Shown here: positions 1 to 8,513 of the stretch, in pieces
How the letters are laid out: the number at the start of each line of letters is the position of its first letter
Numbering within the stretch: the first letter of the stretch is position 1
Source of the DNA: Xanthomonas fragariae
GTDB taxonomy: Bacteria; Pseudomonadota; Gammaproteobacteria; Xanthomonadales; Xanthomonadaceae
Length of the DNA: 64,000 nt
Assembly: GCF_017603965.1 (NCBI RefSeq)
Contig: NZ_CP071955.1
Location: forward strand, 2,108,001 to 2,172,000
Reading direction: 5' to 3'
The notes under the pieces: generated by a model
What the model was told of the DNA's origin: nothing
What the model saw: the letters and a program-made list of their open reading frames with translations, nothing else
Databases searched by the model: none
Position numbers and translations under genes: made by a program

Positions 1-278
1 GCCGCGCCCAGCGCGTCGAGATCCAGATTGTTGTAGCCAACGCCGACGTTGGCGATGGCGCGCAACTGCGGTGCAGACGCGATTTCTGCAGCACCAATAC
101 GCTCGTTGAGAGTAATCAACGCACCATCCAGCGATGCCAGCTGCGCAGCCAGCTCGGCCGGCGAATACGCGGTGGCGCGTTCGGTGGTGGTCAGCTCGAA
201 ATGTTCGCCCAACTGCGCGACGACATCGTCGAACAGCGGCTGGCTGACCCACACCTTGGCGCGCCGCGACTCAGACAT
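1..278 (-). CDS. 2-hydroxyacid dehydrogenase, N-terminal part (runs off window)
   Basis: Only the first 92 or so codons lie inside the window; the gene continues past base 1. The translation begins [20 protein letters not shown] and contains a segment reading [19 protein letters not shown]. That is the conserved end of the substrate-binding domain of D-isomer-specific 2-hydroxyacid dehydrogenases (glyoxylate/hydroxypyruvate reductase type), which reduce 2-oxo acids with NAD(P)H in the cytoplasm. The ATG overlaps the end of aroC by 8 bases, so the two genes are probably co-transcribed with aroC upstream. Substrate specificity cannot be judged because the catalytic Arg, Glu and His lie outside the window. 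Confidence 0.8.
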   Translation of the reverse strand, partial: MSESRRAKVWVSQPLFDDVVAQLGEHFELTTTERATAYSPAELAAQLASLDGALITLNERIGAAEIASAPQLRAIANVGVGYNNLDLDALGA

Positions 279-1374
279 CGAGCTGACCGGGAATACGTGG
301 CGACACCTCGCCGACATCGCCGCATTGCGCACGATGACGCAGCGCCTGATCCATCAACACCAGCGCCATCATCGCCTCGGCGATCGGGGTGGCGCGGATG
401 CCCACGCAGGGGTCGTGACGACCGGTGGTGATGACATCCACCACGGCGCCGTCGGCATCCACCGTCGCGCCGGGCAGGCGCAGGCTCGAGGTCGGCTTGA
501 GCACCATCGAAGCGGTGATCGCCTGACCGGTGGAAATGCCGCCCAGAATGCCTCCGGCATGATTGCTGAGAAAGCCTTCCGGTGTGATCAGGTCGCGGTG
601 TTCGGTGCCCTTCTGCGCGGCACTGGCGAAGCCGTCGCCGATCTCCACGCCCTTGACTGCATTGATGCTCATCAACGCGGCGGCGAGTTCGGCATCGAGC
701 TTGCCGTAGATCGGTTCGCCCCAGCCCGCCGGCACGCCACCGGCCACCACGTCCACGCGCGCACCGACCGAATCGCCGGATTTGCGCAGCGCATCCATAT
801 AGGTTTCCAGCTCGGACACCTGCGCGGCATGCGGCCAGAAAAACGGATTGTCCTCGACCGCATTCCAGTCGAAACCGGTCGGGCGGATGTCGCCCAGCTG
901 CGACAGGAAACCGCGCACCAGCACGCCATACCGCTGCTTGAGCCACTTCTTGGCAATCACGCCAGCGGCCACACGCATGGTGGTCTCGCGCGCCGACGAG
1001 CGACCGCCGCCACGCGGGTCGCGGATGCCGTACTTCTGCCAGTAGGTGTAGTCCGCATGTCCGGGACGGAACTGCTGGGCGATGTTACTGTAGTCCTTGC
1101 TGCGCTGATCGGTGTTGCGGATCAGCAGCCCGATCGGCGTGCCGGTGGTGCGGCCCTCGTAGACGCCGGACAGAATCTCGATGGCGTCGGCCTCGCGGCG
1201 CGCGGAGGTGTGCCGGCTCTTGCCGCTGGCGCGGCGCTGTAAATCGTGGGTGAATTCTTCCGGCGTAATTTCCATCCCCGGAGGGCAGCCGTCGACAACG
1301 CAGCCGATCGCCGGCCCATGCGATTCGCCGAACGTGGTGACCGTTAGCAAGCGGCCGAAACTGTTACTGCCCAT
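271..1374 (-). CDS. aroC: chorismate synthase
   Basis: Full-length (367 aa) chorismate synthase, which eliminates phosphate from 5-enolpyruvylshikimate 3-phosphate to give chorismate, the last step of the shikimate pathway; it needs reduced FMN. Family hallmarks are the N-terminus [19 protein letters not shown], the [14 protein letters not shown] stretch (about residues 125-140) and the late segment [17 protein letters not shown]. The length matches the usual 360-370 aa. It lies between a small membrane-protein gene upstream (18-base gap) and the dehydrogenase downstream (8-base overlap), suggesting one transcriptional unit starting near prmB. Nothing unusual is seen. Confidence 0.97.
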   Translation of the reverse strand: MGSNSFGRLLTVTTFGESHGPAIGCVVDGCPPGMEITPEEFTHDLQRRASGKSRHTSARREADAIEILSGVYEGRTTGTPIGLLIRNTDQRSKDYSNIAQQFRPGHADYTYWQKYGIRDPRGGGRSSARETTMRVAAGVIAKKWLKQRYGVLVRGFLSQLGDIRPTGFDWNAVEDNPFFWPHAAQVSELETYMDALRKSGDSVGARVDVVAGGVPAGWGEPIYGKLDAELAAALMSINAVKGVEIGDGFASAAQKGTEHRDLITPEGFLSNHAGGILGGISTGQAITASMVLKPTSSLRLPGATVDADGAVVDVITTGRHDPCVGIRATPIAEAMMALVLMDQALRHRAQCGDVGEVSPRIPGQLDV

Positions 1375-1392
1375 ATCGATATCCTCTCAACA

Positions 1393-1749
1393 TCATCCTC
1401 TCAACATCGTGGCAGACGGCAGCGCGCGCACGCTGCGCGGTAGATGACGTGACGCCACCAGCATCGGTGCCACGATCAGCGTGCGACGCCGGTGCGCACG
1501 CCAGGTCGCCTCAGAGCTGGCGACCACGATCCAGGCCCACACCAGGCCGAAAAACGCCATCAAGCCGAACCCAAGCTCCGCCGCTGCGCTCAACCAGCGC
1601 TGTGAAGACGGGCCGGCGTACACCAGGTCGAACAAACGCGACGCCACATCCATCAAACCCAGCGCAATGCACACACCGAACATCAAGACCGACACCAACA
1701 GCACGATATCGCTCAGCTGCGGCCGCGTTGCGTGCGGCTCAGCGCGCAC
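1393..1749 (-). CDS. small membrane protein of unknown function
   Basis: A 118-aa protein with two clear hydrophobic segments, about residues 13-35 (SDIVLLVSVLMFGVCIALGL) and 53-77 (LGFGLMAFFGLVWAWIVVAS), and a basic C-terminal tail. It is therefore a likely two-helix inner-membrane protein. Its start overlaps the end of prmB by 11 bases and its stop is 18 bases before aroC, so it sits inside a tight same-strand cluster, which supports its being a real gene. I do not recognise a family. Its placement beside prmB and aroC gives no functional hint. Confidence 0.65.
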   Translation of the reverse strand: MRAEPHATRPQLSDIVLLVSVLMFGVCIALGLMDVASRLFDLVYAGPSSQRWLSAAAELGFGLMAFFGLVWAWIVVASSEATWRAHRRRTLIVAPMLVASRHLPRSVRALPSATMLRG

Positions 1750-2665
1750 TGGCCAACTCGGTGATGCGTACGCTATGCGCGATCAACTCGCGGCATTCGA
1801 CCGCAAAAATGCCCATCTGCCCGACCTTGAACTCCACCCAGGCCAAATCCACTTCCGGCAGCAGCTTGATCAGGTGCTGCTCGGACTCGCCCACTTCGCA
1901 GATCAACAAACCGTCTTCGCTGAGGTGCTGCGGCGCATCGCGCAGGATCTTCAGCACCAGGTCCAGACCATCGTCGCCTGCACGCAAGCCCAGCTCCGGC
2001 TCGTAGGAATACTCCTGCGGCAGCGCATCGGTTTGGTCGTTGGTGACGTATGGCGGGTTGGTCACGACCAGGTCGTACTGGCGGCCGGCCAGACCTGCGA
2101 ACAGGTCCGACTTGAGCAGGGTGACGTTGTCGGCGTGCAGGCGCGCCTTGTTTTCGGCGGCTAGTGCCAGCGCATCGTCGCTGATGTCCACGCCGTCCAC
2201 GTGCCAATGCGGGTTGTAGTGGCCCATCGCAATGGCGATGCAGCCGGAGCCGGTGCACAGGTCCAGCGCGCAAGTCACTTCGCGGCCGCCAAGCCAGGGT
2301 TCGAAGCCGGCCTCGATCAGCTCGGCGATCGGCGAACGCGGCACCAACGCGCGTGCATCGCTCTTGAAGCTCAAGCCCGCAAACCAGGCTTCTCCGGTGA
2401 GATACGCAGCCGGCACACGCTGGACGATACGGCGCTCGAACAAGCTCAGCACCTGCTCTTTTTCCGAACGCAGCAGGCGCGCCTGGCCGTAGGCCGGGCC
2501 CAGATCATGCGGCAGATGCAGGCTGTGCAGGACCAGTTGGGTGGCCTCGTCCAGCGCATTGTCGTAGCTGTGGCCGAAAGTCAGACCGGCTGCATTGAAA
2601 CGGCTGGTGCCGTAGCGGATCAGGTCGATGATGGTGTGCAGTTGGTCGGCCGCAGCGGCAGTCAT
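1739..2665 (-). CDS. prmB: 50S ribosomal protein L3 glutamine methyltransferase
   Basis: A 308-aa SAM-dependent N5-glutamine methyltransferase of the HemK/PrmB family. The N-terminal helical domain (TIIDLIRYGTSRFNAAGLTF) is the type found in PrmB rather than PrmC. The Rossmann domain carries LDLCTGSGCIAIAMG (SAM site) and the NPPY motif in VVTNPPYVTND that binds the glutamine side chain. PrmB methylates the conserved glutamine of ribosomal protein L3 during large-subunit assembly. It is the first gene of the prmB, small membrane gene, aroC, dehydrogenase run and is divergent from the SCO gene; the 80 bases between them should hold both promoters. Confidence 0.93.
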   Translation of the reverse strand: MTAAAADQLHTIIDLIRYGTSRFNAAGLTFGHSYDNALDEATQLVLHSLHLPHDLGPAYGQARLLRSEKEQVLSLFERRIVQRVPAAYLTGEAWFAGLSFKSDARALVPRSPIAELIEAGFEPWLGGREVTCALDLCTGSGCIAIAMGHYNPHWHVDGVDISDDALALAAENKARLHADNVTLLKSDLFAGLAGRQYDLVVTNPPYVTNDQTDALPQEYSYEPELGLRAGDDGLDLVLKILRDAPQHLSEDGLLICEVGESEQHLIKLLPEVDLAWVEFKVGQMGIFAVECRELIAHSVRITELASAR

Positions 2666-2745
2666 GGCAACAACTAAAGATGAATCGGCCGCCGATTATA
2701 GAGGTCGGATCGGTATCATGAGCGTCCGTTGCACCGGAAACCGCC

Positions 2746-3396
2746 ATGTTCAATCGCAATGCCGGCATCGTGCTGCTGGTGGCGCTGGCCGCCGGCCTGG
2801 GGCTGTTGCTGTGCCAGAAGTTCCTTGGCGGTGCGCCCAGTTCGCCTTGGCCACCCACCCAGACGATCAGGTTTTATCCGCAACTACGTCCGTTGCCGCA
2901 GTTCAGCTTGCGCCAGTCCGACGGCACCCAGTTAGTGCCTGGTGAGCTGAAAGGGCATTGGACGCTGGTGTTTCTTGGCTTCACGTTCTGCCCGGATGTC
3001 TGCCCGACGACGCTGACCGATCTTGCCGTGGCGCAGCAGCAGTGGGAAAGCATTCCCGATGGATTACGCCCGCGCGTGCTGTTTGTCTCGGTGGACCCGC
3101 AGCGCGACCCGCCTGCGCGCCTGGGCGAATATGCGCACGCCTTCCATAAAGACACGTTGGCGGCCACCGCCGATGTGCCCGCGCTGGAGCACTTTGCCAC
3201 CGCGCTGGGCTTCGTGTTTCAGAAGGTGCCGGGCAAAGGGTTTGCGCAGAATCCCAACGACTACAGCATGGATCACTCGGCCGGCATCGCCGTGCTCGAT
3301 CCGCAAGGCCGTTTGGCCGGCTTGATGCGTCCCCCGCTCGACCCGAAGGCGATCGCCGCCGACCTCCAAAAGCTGACCAAGGTAACTGCTCCGTGA
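2746..3396 (+). CDS. SCO1/SenC family copper protein
   Basis: A 216-aa membrane-anchored thioredoxin-fold protein. Residues 6-24 form an uncleaved hydrophobic anchor ([18 protein letters not shown]). The copper-binding CxxxC is in [16 protein letters not shown], and the distal histidine lies in [16 protein letters not shown] proteins deliver copper to the CuA site of cytochrome c oxidase or act as periplasmic thiol-disulfide reductases. No oxidase genes are nearby. The stop overlaps the psd start by 4 bases, so the two genes are translationally coupled, although no functional link is known. Confidence 0.92.
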   Translation: MFNRNAGIVLLVALAAGLGLLLCQKFLGGAPSSPWPPTQTIRFYPQLRPLPQFSLRQSDGTQLVPGELKGHWTLVFLGFTFCPDVCPTTLTDLAVAQQQWESIPDGLRPRVLFVSVDPQRDPPARLGEYAHAFHKDTLAATADVPALEHFATALGFVFQKVPGKGFAQNPNDYSMDHSAGIAVLDPQGRLAGLMRPPLDPKAIAADLQKLTKVTAP

Positions 3397-4241
3397 GTCT
3401 CGTCACTTCCCTGACCTACGTGCTGCCGCACCGGCTACTGTCCTCGCTGGCGCGCGCGCTTGCCTATTCCGACACCCCGTCCACCAAGCAATGGTTGATC
3501 GACACGGTGACGCGCAAATTCGGCGTGGACCTGAGCGAAGCGCTGGAACCGGACCCGCGTGCGTACCCTACCTTCAATGCGTTCTTCACCCGCGCCCTGA
3601 AGCCGGGCGCGCGCCTTGCCGACCCCGATCCTGCGGCACTGTTGATGCCGGCCGACGGCCGTATCAGTCAGCTCGGCCAGATCGACAACGGCTGTATTTT
3701 CCAGGCCAAGGGGCAGTCGTTCACCGCTGCGGAATTGCTTGGCGATGCGGAGGCGGCGCTACCGTTCGACCACGGCCTGTTCGCCACCGTTTACCTTTCG
3801 CCCAAGGACTATCACCGCGTGCATATGCCGTGGACCGGCACCTTGCGCGAGACCGTGCATGTGCCCGGCCGCTTGTTCAGCGTGGGACCGGATGCGGTGC
3901 GCAACGTGCCGCGCCTGTTCGCGCGCAACGAGCGCCTGGTGTGCCACTTCGACACCGACTTCGGCCCGATGGCCTCGGTAATGGTGGGCGCGCTGTTGGT
4001 GTCAGGCGTGGAAACGGTGTGGAGCGGCGTGGAGATTCCGCGTTATGGCGATCGCATTACGCGCAAGGATTACCGCGGCAAGGGCATCGTGCTGGAGCGG
4101 TTTGCGGAGATGGCACGCTTCAACTACGGCTCGACCGTGATCGTGCTGCTGCCTCCGGGTGTCGCCACGCTCGATGGCGGACTGACTGCAGAGACGTCGG
4201 TTCGGCTGGGACAAGCGCTCGCACGCCGGCAAGTGAGCTGA
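3393..4241 (+). CDS. psd: phosphatidylserine decarboxylase proenzyme
   Basis: A 282-aa pyruvoyl-dependent decarboxylase converting phosphatidylserine to phosphatidylethanolamine at the inner membrane. The self-cleavage site is visible as the Gly-Ser in [14 protein letters not shown] near the C-terminus; cleavage there gives the beta chain and a short alpha chain with the pyruvoyl group. The conserved [16 protein letters not shown] segment is also present. Length agrees with bacterial Psd. The start is a GTG overlapping the SCO stop codon. The next gene, msrQ, begins 45 bases downstream. Confidence 0.95.
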   Translation: MSLVTSLTYVLPHRLLSSLARALAYSDTPSTKQWLIDTVTRKFGVDLSEALEPDPRAYPTFNAFFTRALKPGARLADPDPAALLMPADGRISQLGQIDNGCIFQAKGQSFTAAELLGDAEAALPFDHGLFATVYLSPKDYHRVHMPWTGTLRETVHVPGRLFSVGPDAVRNVPRLFARNERLVCHFDTDFGPMASVMVGALLVSGVETVWSGVEIPRYGDRITRKDYRGKGIVLERFAEMARFNYGSTVIVLLPPGVATLDGGLTAETSVRLGQALARRQVS

Positions 4242-4286
4242 CGCGCATTCCCGCGCAGTCTGTTTTCCTTATTCTTTCGAGATCGC

Positions 4287-4943
4287 ATGGCCAAGCCTTC
4301 CGCCCCCCTGATCGCCGCCAAGACGCTGGTGCATGCCGCCGGGTTAGCGCCGATTGCATTGCTCGGCTGGCAGGTGTGGCAGGTGTGGCAGGCCGGCAGC
4401 GATGCGCTGGGCGCCGACCCGGTGGCCGAGATCGAGCATCGCACCGGGCTGTGGGCGCTGCGGTTCCTGCTGATCACGCTGGCGATCACCCCGCTACGGC
4501 AGCTCACCGGCCAGGCAGTACTGATCCGCTTGCGCCGTATGCTGGGCTTGTACGCGTTCTTCTACGCAACCGCACACTTGGCCGCGTATCTCACGCTGGA
4601 TATGCGCGGCTTCTGGACGCAGATCTTCGAAGAGATCCTCAAGCGCCCTTACATCACGGTCGGCTTGGCGGCGTGGCTGCTGCTGATCCCCTTGGCAATC
4701 ACATCGACCCAGGGCTGGATGCGCCGGCTCAAGCGTAACTGGGGCCGCCTGCACATGCTGATCTATCCGATCGGGCTGTTGGCGGTGCTGCACTTCTGGT
4801 GGCTGGTGAAATCCGATATCCGCGAGCCGGCGGTGTATGCCGGCATCCTGGCCGTGCTGCTCGGGTGGCGGGCCTGGAAAAAACTCAGCGCGCGCCGAAC
4901 CACAGCAAAGCGCTCAGCGCCGCCGCCAGCAACGCCGCGCTGA
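4287..4943 (+). CDS. msrQ: heme-binding membrane subunit of the MsrPQ methionine sulfoxide reductase
   Basis: A 218-aa ferric-reductase-like integral membrane protein (MsrQ/YedZ). Several hydrophobic helices are seen, among them LWALRFLLITLAITPLRQL and LGLYAFFYATAHLAAYLTLD; the His in ATAHLAAY and that in LHMLIYPIGLLAVLHFWW are expected heme ligands. MsrQ takes electrons from the quinone pool and passes them to the periplasmic molybdoenzyme MsrP, which repairs oxidised methionine. MsrP is normally encoded next to msrQ, but here psd lies 45 bases upstream and a convergent FHA gene overlaps the 3' end by 59 bases. No msrP occurs in this window. Confidence 0.9.
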   Translation: MAKPSAPLIAAKTLVHAAGLAPIALLGWQVWQVWQAGSDALGADPVAEIEHRTGLWALRFLLITLAITPLRQLTGQAVLIRLRRMLGLYAFFYATAHLAAYLTLDMRGFWTQIFEEILKRPYITVGLAAWLLLIPLAITSTQGWMRRLKRNWGRLHMLIYPIGLLAVLHFWWLVKSDIREPAVYAGILAVLLGWRAWKKLSARRTTAKRSAPPPATPR

Positions 4944-5736
4944 GCAGCAACCACGGCCAGCGCGCGACCTTCATCGGCGCACGCGTCGGCTCGGCGATGG
5001 CACGTTGTGGCGGCAGCGGCTCGGTGTCGGGCAGATCCCAAGTGGTGCCGTGATGGGTGCGCGGCACCTCCACAACGAACCGGTGGCGGGCATCGAACAC
5101 GACCTGGTCGCCGGCCTGCAGCCAGCCGTCGCGTACTTGTACGCCATTGATCCAGCAGCCTTCTTCGGAGCCGAGATCGCGGATCAGCACACGGTCGCCA
5201 TGGCGTTCCAGGCGCGCGTGCTGGGCAGCAAACGCCGGGTCGTCGATCACGATGTCCGATGCGGCGTCGCTGCCGACCAGCCGCGAGCGATCCAAGGTGA
5301 AACTGCGCCCGTGCTGGCGACCGCCCAGGCCGCGCAGCAACAAGCAGACTTCGCTCAACCTGGCAGTCTCGTCCTGGATATCGTCGACCGGCGCGCTCGA
5401 CGGCGCGCTACGCAGCAGCATTTCCACCCCGTCGGCGTAGATCGCATCGCCCGGACGCAGCAGCGCCATGCGGCGCACCGGACGTCCATTGACGTGGATG
5501 CCGCGGATGCCGTTGGCAACTTGCAGCCACAGGCCGCGCCGATCCAGGCAGAACTGCGCCAACAGCAGCGCGCCCTGCGCATCGTCCACCACCAGTACGC
5601 TGCCGGTGGCATGACGTACGATCCGGTGGACACCGGGTTTGAGGAAATGATCCGGCTGCTGCCGGTGGGTGAAATGAACTTGCAGATCGCGCACCGGTCG
5701 TAGCCTAGCAGGTTTGCTATCGAGAGCGCCCATCAA
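4885..5736 (-). CDS. FHA-domain protein with a C-terminal membrane anchor
   Basis: A 283-aa protein. Residues about 140-225 form a forkhead-associated (phosphothreonine-binding) domain with the core motifs SRLVGSDAASDIVIDDPAF, QHARLERHGDRVLIRDLGSE and GCWINGVQV. A weaker, similar repeat lies in the N-terminal half (residues 38-103: IVRHATGSVLVVDDAQGALL to IHVNGRPVRRMALLRPGDAI), so it may be a tandem-FHA protein. A single hydrophobic segment (WPWLLLSAALLAAALSALLW) ends the chain, which suggests tail anchoring with the FHA domains in the cytoplasm. No Ser/Thr kinase, phosphatase or type VI secretion gene is adjacent. It converges on and overlaps msrQ by 59 bases. Confidence 0.85.
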   Translation of the reverse strand: MMGALDSKPARLRPVRDLQVHFTHRQQPDHFLKPGVHRIVRHATGSVLVVDDAQGALLLAQFCLDRRGLWLQVANGIRGIHVNGRPVRRMALLRPGDAIYADGVEMLLRSAPSSAPVDDIQDETARLSEVCLLLRGLGGRQHGRSFTLDRSRLVGSDAASDIVIDDPAFAAQHARLERHGDRVLIRDLGSEEGCWINGVQVRDGWLQAGDQVVFDARHRFVVEVPRTHHGTTWDLPDTEPLPPQRAIAEPTRAPMKVARWPWLLLSAALLAAALSALLWFGAR

Positions 5737-5943
5737 CGATGTGACCAGCTGCCGTCAGTGGATGCGCATGGCGCGCCGGAACTGGAGTGTGAGTCCGTAC
5801 CGATCCAACGCGCGTGCTTGCGAGCCGGATGCAGCACAGACATTTTTCCTTGTGTTGTCGGTGCCGCAGCGCGCCGCTGCACTTGGAGCCTGGCTCGCGC
5901 ATGCGCACAATGCGCCGCTCCTTTCGCATGACTCATCTCACCC

Positions 5944-6219
5944 ATGTCCAGCATCGATATCCGCCACGACCATTCCTTGAAGCCGGCCCAGACCCGTGCG
6001 GCAATCGACGAGGCGGCGCGCAAGCTGACCGATCGCTACGGCATCGCCTCGCACTGGGAAGGCGACACATTGCGTATTTCGCGTGCTGGCGTGGATGGGG
6101 CGATCACGCTGCTGCCGCAGCAGGTTCACGTCACGGCCGAGCTCGGTTTTCTCTTGTCGGCGGTTCAGCCGATGGTGGAATCGGAAATCCGCCGTCTGCT
6201 GTCCGAAAAACTCACCTGA
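5944..6219 (+). CDS. polyhydroxyalkanoic acid system family protein
   Basis: A 91-aa protein matching the small PHA-granule-region family (PHA_gran_rgn). It opens MSSIDIRHDHSLKPAQTRAA and has the typical two-part form: an N-terminal helix, an antiparallel sheet (ISRAGVDGAITLLPQQVHVT), then ELGFLLSAVQPMVESEIRRL. These proteins are encoded beside phasins in Xanthomonas and Pseudomonas and are thought to act at the surface of PHA granules. The next gene, 165 bases on, is a phasin. The biochemical role is not established. The 207 bases upstream hold no gene I can see. Confidence 0.85.
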   Translation: MSSIDIRHDHSLKPAQTRAAIDEAARKLTDRYGIASHWEGDTLRISRAGVDGAITLLPQQVHVTAELGFLLSAVQPMVESEIRRLLSEKLT

Positions 6220-6383
6220 GTCGCTGGATCTGCGAATGCGACGCTTCAGCGCCAAGTCACCCACCTTGGACTTGATGGGCGGATGCTTGCAGCACGCCTT
6301 ATCAGGCAGCGTTTCACCTGCCCGATGCAGGGTCGGCACTAGGGTAAACGCAACGTCACTTTGGCAACCTACAGGAGCATCGA

Positions 6384-6953
6384 ATGACGACCGGATACGA
6401 TCGGAACGGCAACCGCGGCAACGCGGCCCAGGGCTTTCAGGCGCAAGCGGAACAGATCTCGCGCCGGCTTGGCGAATCGGCGCAAACCGTGTGGCTGGCA
6501 GGACTCGGCGCGCTGGGTCGCGTCCAGAATGAAGGCGGCAAATTGTTCGACTCGCTGGTGCGCGAAGGCGCCGCCTACGAGCGCACCGGCCAGCGCAAGG
6601 CGGCCGAAAGCGTCGAGGAGCTGCGCGAGGAAGTGGAAACCCACTTCGAGCAGGCACGCGACACGGCGGTTCGTGGCTGGGACAAGCTGGGCAAGGCGTT
6701 TGACGACCGCGTCAAGGGAGTGCTGCGCACGCTCAACATCCCGGAACAGGAAGAGTTGGAGAACCTGCGTCGCGAAGTTGAATCCTTGAAGGCCCAGATG
6801 CGCGCCAATACTGCCGCCACCAAGCGTGCCAACCGCACTGCGCATCAAGCAGCGCAGGCGGCCAGCAGCAGCGATTCGGCCAGCCAGAGCTCGTCGACAA
6901 CGTCCGGAACCGGTTCGACGCCAACCAACACCGGCGCTTTTGACGGCGAATAA
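6384..6953 (+). CDS. phasin family protein (PHA granule-associated)
   Basis: A 189-aa PhaI/PhaF-type phasin. Residues 20-140 are amphipathic helix, including ISRRLGESAQTVWLAGLGAL and ELREEVETHFEQARDTAVRG; a heptad-like region follows (EELENLRREVESLKAQMRAN). The C-terminus is a short Ala/Ser/Thr/Gly-rich disordered tail without the long lysine-rich AAKP repeats of PhaF, so it is closer to the short PhaI form. Phasins coat PHA granules and may bind DNA or PHA synthase. It is preceded by an AGGAG-like site and pairs with the upstream PHA-system gene. No PHA synthase gene is in the window. Confidence 0.85.
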   Translation: MTTGYDRNGNRGNAAQGFQAQAEQISRRLGESAQTVWLAGLGALGRVQNEGGKLFDSLVREGAAYERTGQRKAAESVEELREEVETHFEQARDTAVRGWDKLGKAFDDRVKGVLRTLNIPEQEELENLRREVESLKAQMRANTAATKRANRTAHQAAQAASSSDSASQSSSTTSGTGSTPTNTGAFDGE

Positions 6954-6954
6954 G

Positions 6955-7289
6955 GCGGCGATCGATACAGCTGCGTCATTCCAATCGACCCAGTTGCCGA
7001 AGGACGGCGTGGCAGCGGTGAACGAATTGGGGGCGATGGCACGGCTGGCCGTTGCCAACGGTGGCGTAATGGTTACCGTTGGCCACATCGAGCGCGAAGG
7101 CATCGCCGTTGCGGACAAGCAATCCGTCCAAGTACTGGAAGGCGCGCATCTGTGGCCGCTGCTCAAAAACCCTATCTGCCTGACGACGTCGAGACCGGCG
7201 TGGTCGGCATGGCGCGCCGCTGCGCGATTCGCCACAGCGTGATTGCCGGTACAGCGCTGGCAACGAAGACAGCGACGCATAGCCGCTGA
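6955..7289 (+). pseudogene. relic of an Mrr-like restriction-endonuclease-domain protein
   Basis: No intact gene lies between the phasin and hutC, but plus-strand translation gives a coherent stretch, AAVNELGAMARLAVANGGVM then VTVGHIEREGIAVADKQSVQ and VLEGAHLWPLL. This resembles the C-terminal half of Mrr-type endonuclease domains (Arg/Ala helix, TxGxFT strand, 'ELIDGxxLWxLL' end). After about base 7175 the frame changes to LPDDVETGVVGMARR and ends at the TGA at 7287-7289. The N-terminal catalytic half is missing. I read it as a decayed, frameshifted 3' remnant. The family assignment rests on pattern memory and is moderate. Nothing recognisable was found from 7290 to 7460. Confidence 0.4.
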
Positions 7290-7460
7290 TCTGCCGCAAA
7301 CTGGAACGCTACCCGTACTACGCACGGTGCGCGTGCAGCTCGACCCGCGCCCAGGTGTCGCCGAGCCGGTGCGTTGACATCAGTGCACCACGATTTGATC
7401 GGGTTGATGATGCTTATGGGCGATCGGATTGCGCGCGACTTGGATACGTTACGCCAGACC

Positions 7461-8186
7461 TCAACGCATCCTGGGCGCGAACCGCGCGATCAGATCGTAC
7501 GAGCCACCCAAAAACAACTGACGCACATAGGTGACCGGTTGGCCACCGCGCCAGGTATGGCGATCGATGACCAGGCAGGCTGCACCATCATCCACTTGCA
7601 ACCTCTCTGCTTGCGCAGCGTTGGCGTTGACCGCGCTGATGCGGTGCTCGGCGCGCGTCCAGGGCACGTTGCGCAACAACCAACTGCCCGGCGCTATGTC
7701 GGTGAACGATTGCGCTAACGCTTCGGGCACGGTGGTGATGTCGATCACGCGCTGCTCCAGCGCTAACGGGCGGCCACCGGCCAAGTGGACGCTTTCCAGC
7801 GCAAGCACTTTGCCGGTACTGCCCAACGCACGTTCCTGCGGCACTCGCTGCCGCAGATTGCGCAGTTGCCGCGACATCAACGAAAACTGGTAGACCTGAC
7901 CACGCGTGGTCGTTTCCACTTCGATATCCGGGATCGACAGCGCGACCTGTTCCAGATGCGGCCGCGCCACGAACGAACCGGTGCGACGGCGGCGCTCGAT
8001 CATGCCGGCATCGGCCAGCAAGCCGAGCACCTTGTTCACGGTCATGCGCGAGCACCCGTACTGGGTCATCAACTCGTGCTCGGGCGGCACGCGGTGACCC
8101 GGCGGCCAGTCGCCGCTGTAGATGCGTTGTTCCAGATCCTGGCGGATGCGTTGATGCAAGGTGCCGGGCGCGGTGGTGGTGGTCAA
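7461..8186 (-). CDS. hutC: histidine utilization repressor
   Basis: A 241-aa GntR-family regulator of the HutC subfamily. Residues 10-75 form the winged helix-turn-helix (LEQRIYSGDWPPGHRVPPEH, then CSRMTVNKVLGLLADAGMIE), and residues 95-235 form the UTRA effector domain, which binds urocanate in HutC proteins. It should repress the hut genes until urocanate accumulates. It lies on the same strand as hutF but is separated from it by about 330 bases filled with two repeat elements. A perfect palindrome in the hutF-hutI gap is the likely operator. The start is 18 bases from one end of the nearer repeat. Confidence 0.93.
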   Translation of the reverse strand: MTTTTAPGTLHQRIRQDLEQRIYSGDWPPGHRVPPEHELMTQYGCSRMTVNKVLGLLADAGMIERRRRTGSFVARPHLEQVALSIPDIEVETTTRGQVYQFSLMSRQLRNLRQRVPQERALGSTGKVLALESVHLAGGRPLALEQRVIDITTVPEALAQSFTDIAPGSWLLRNVPWTRAEHRISAVNANAAQAERLQVDDGAACLVIDRHTWRGGQPVTYVRQLFLGGSYDLIARFAPRMR

Positions 8187-8203
8187 AGCTCAGGTCTCCG
8201 GAA

Positions 8204-8344
8204 AGAGCGGCTATCCAAAAAAATGGTGCGTCGCCGCCAGGGGTGGCGACCGGTGCTCGATGCGCTGTGTGCCATTGGCACACCGCAGTTATGAGCGCAC
8301 TGCCCCATGTCTGACGACTGCTGGCCAGGTGTTATTAGCCACTC
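8204..8344. repeat. degenerate copy of a 140-bp element with terminal inverted repeats
   Basis: This stretch starts AGAGCGGCT (8204) and ends GTTATTAGCCACTC (8344). It shares internal blocks with the better-preserved copies at 8374 and 22789: CGCCGCCAGG, GACCGGTGCT and GTCTGACGACTGCT. The terminal repeats no longer match each other well. It is a direct neighbour of the copy at 8374, in the same orientation, so together they fill the hutC-hutF gap. Confidence 0.7.
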
Positions 8345-8373
8345 CAAGCACCGTATTGTGCGGGCATCTGCGT

Positions 8374-8513
8374 AGAGCGGCTAACAAAACGACTTCGCCG
8401 CCAGGCGGGCGCGGCCGGTGCTGGGAATTGGCATGTACCACGCTTACACTCCGGTTCCTGCGCGCCGTCCGCACCCACCTGACGACTGCTCGCTACGTTT
8501 TGTTAGCCGCTCT
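8374..8513. repeat. 140-bp element with perfect 18-bp terminal inverted repeats
   Basis: The left end, AGAGCGGCTAACAAAACG (8374-8391), is the exact reverse complement of the right end, CGTTTTGTTAGCCGCTCT (8496-8513). The interior is GC-rich and non-coding. The same element occurs inverted at 22789-22932. The right end touches the TAA stop codon of hutF (8513-8515 on the minus strand), sharing one base. It could be a REP/MITE-like element or a transcription-ending structure. Confidence 0.85.

Noticed and set aside
4366..4392. Short tandem repeat inside msrQ (WQVWQVWQ)
   Set aside because: It is in frame within a coding sequence, gives a plausible membrane-edge segment and is too short to be notable.
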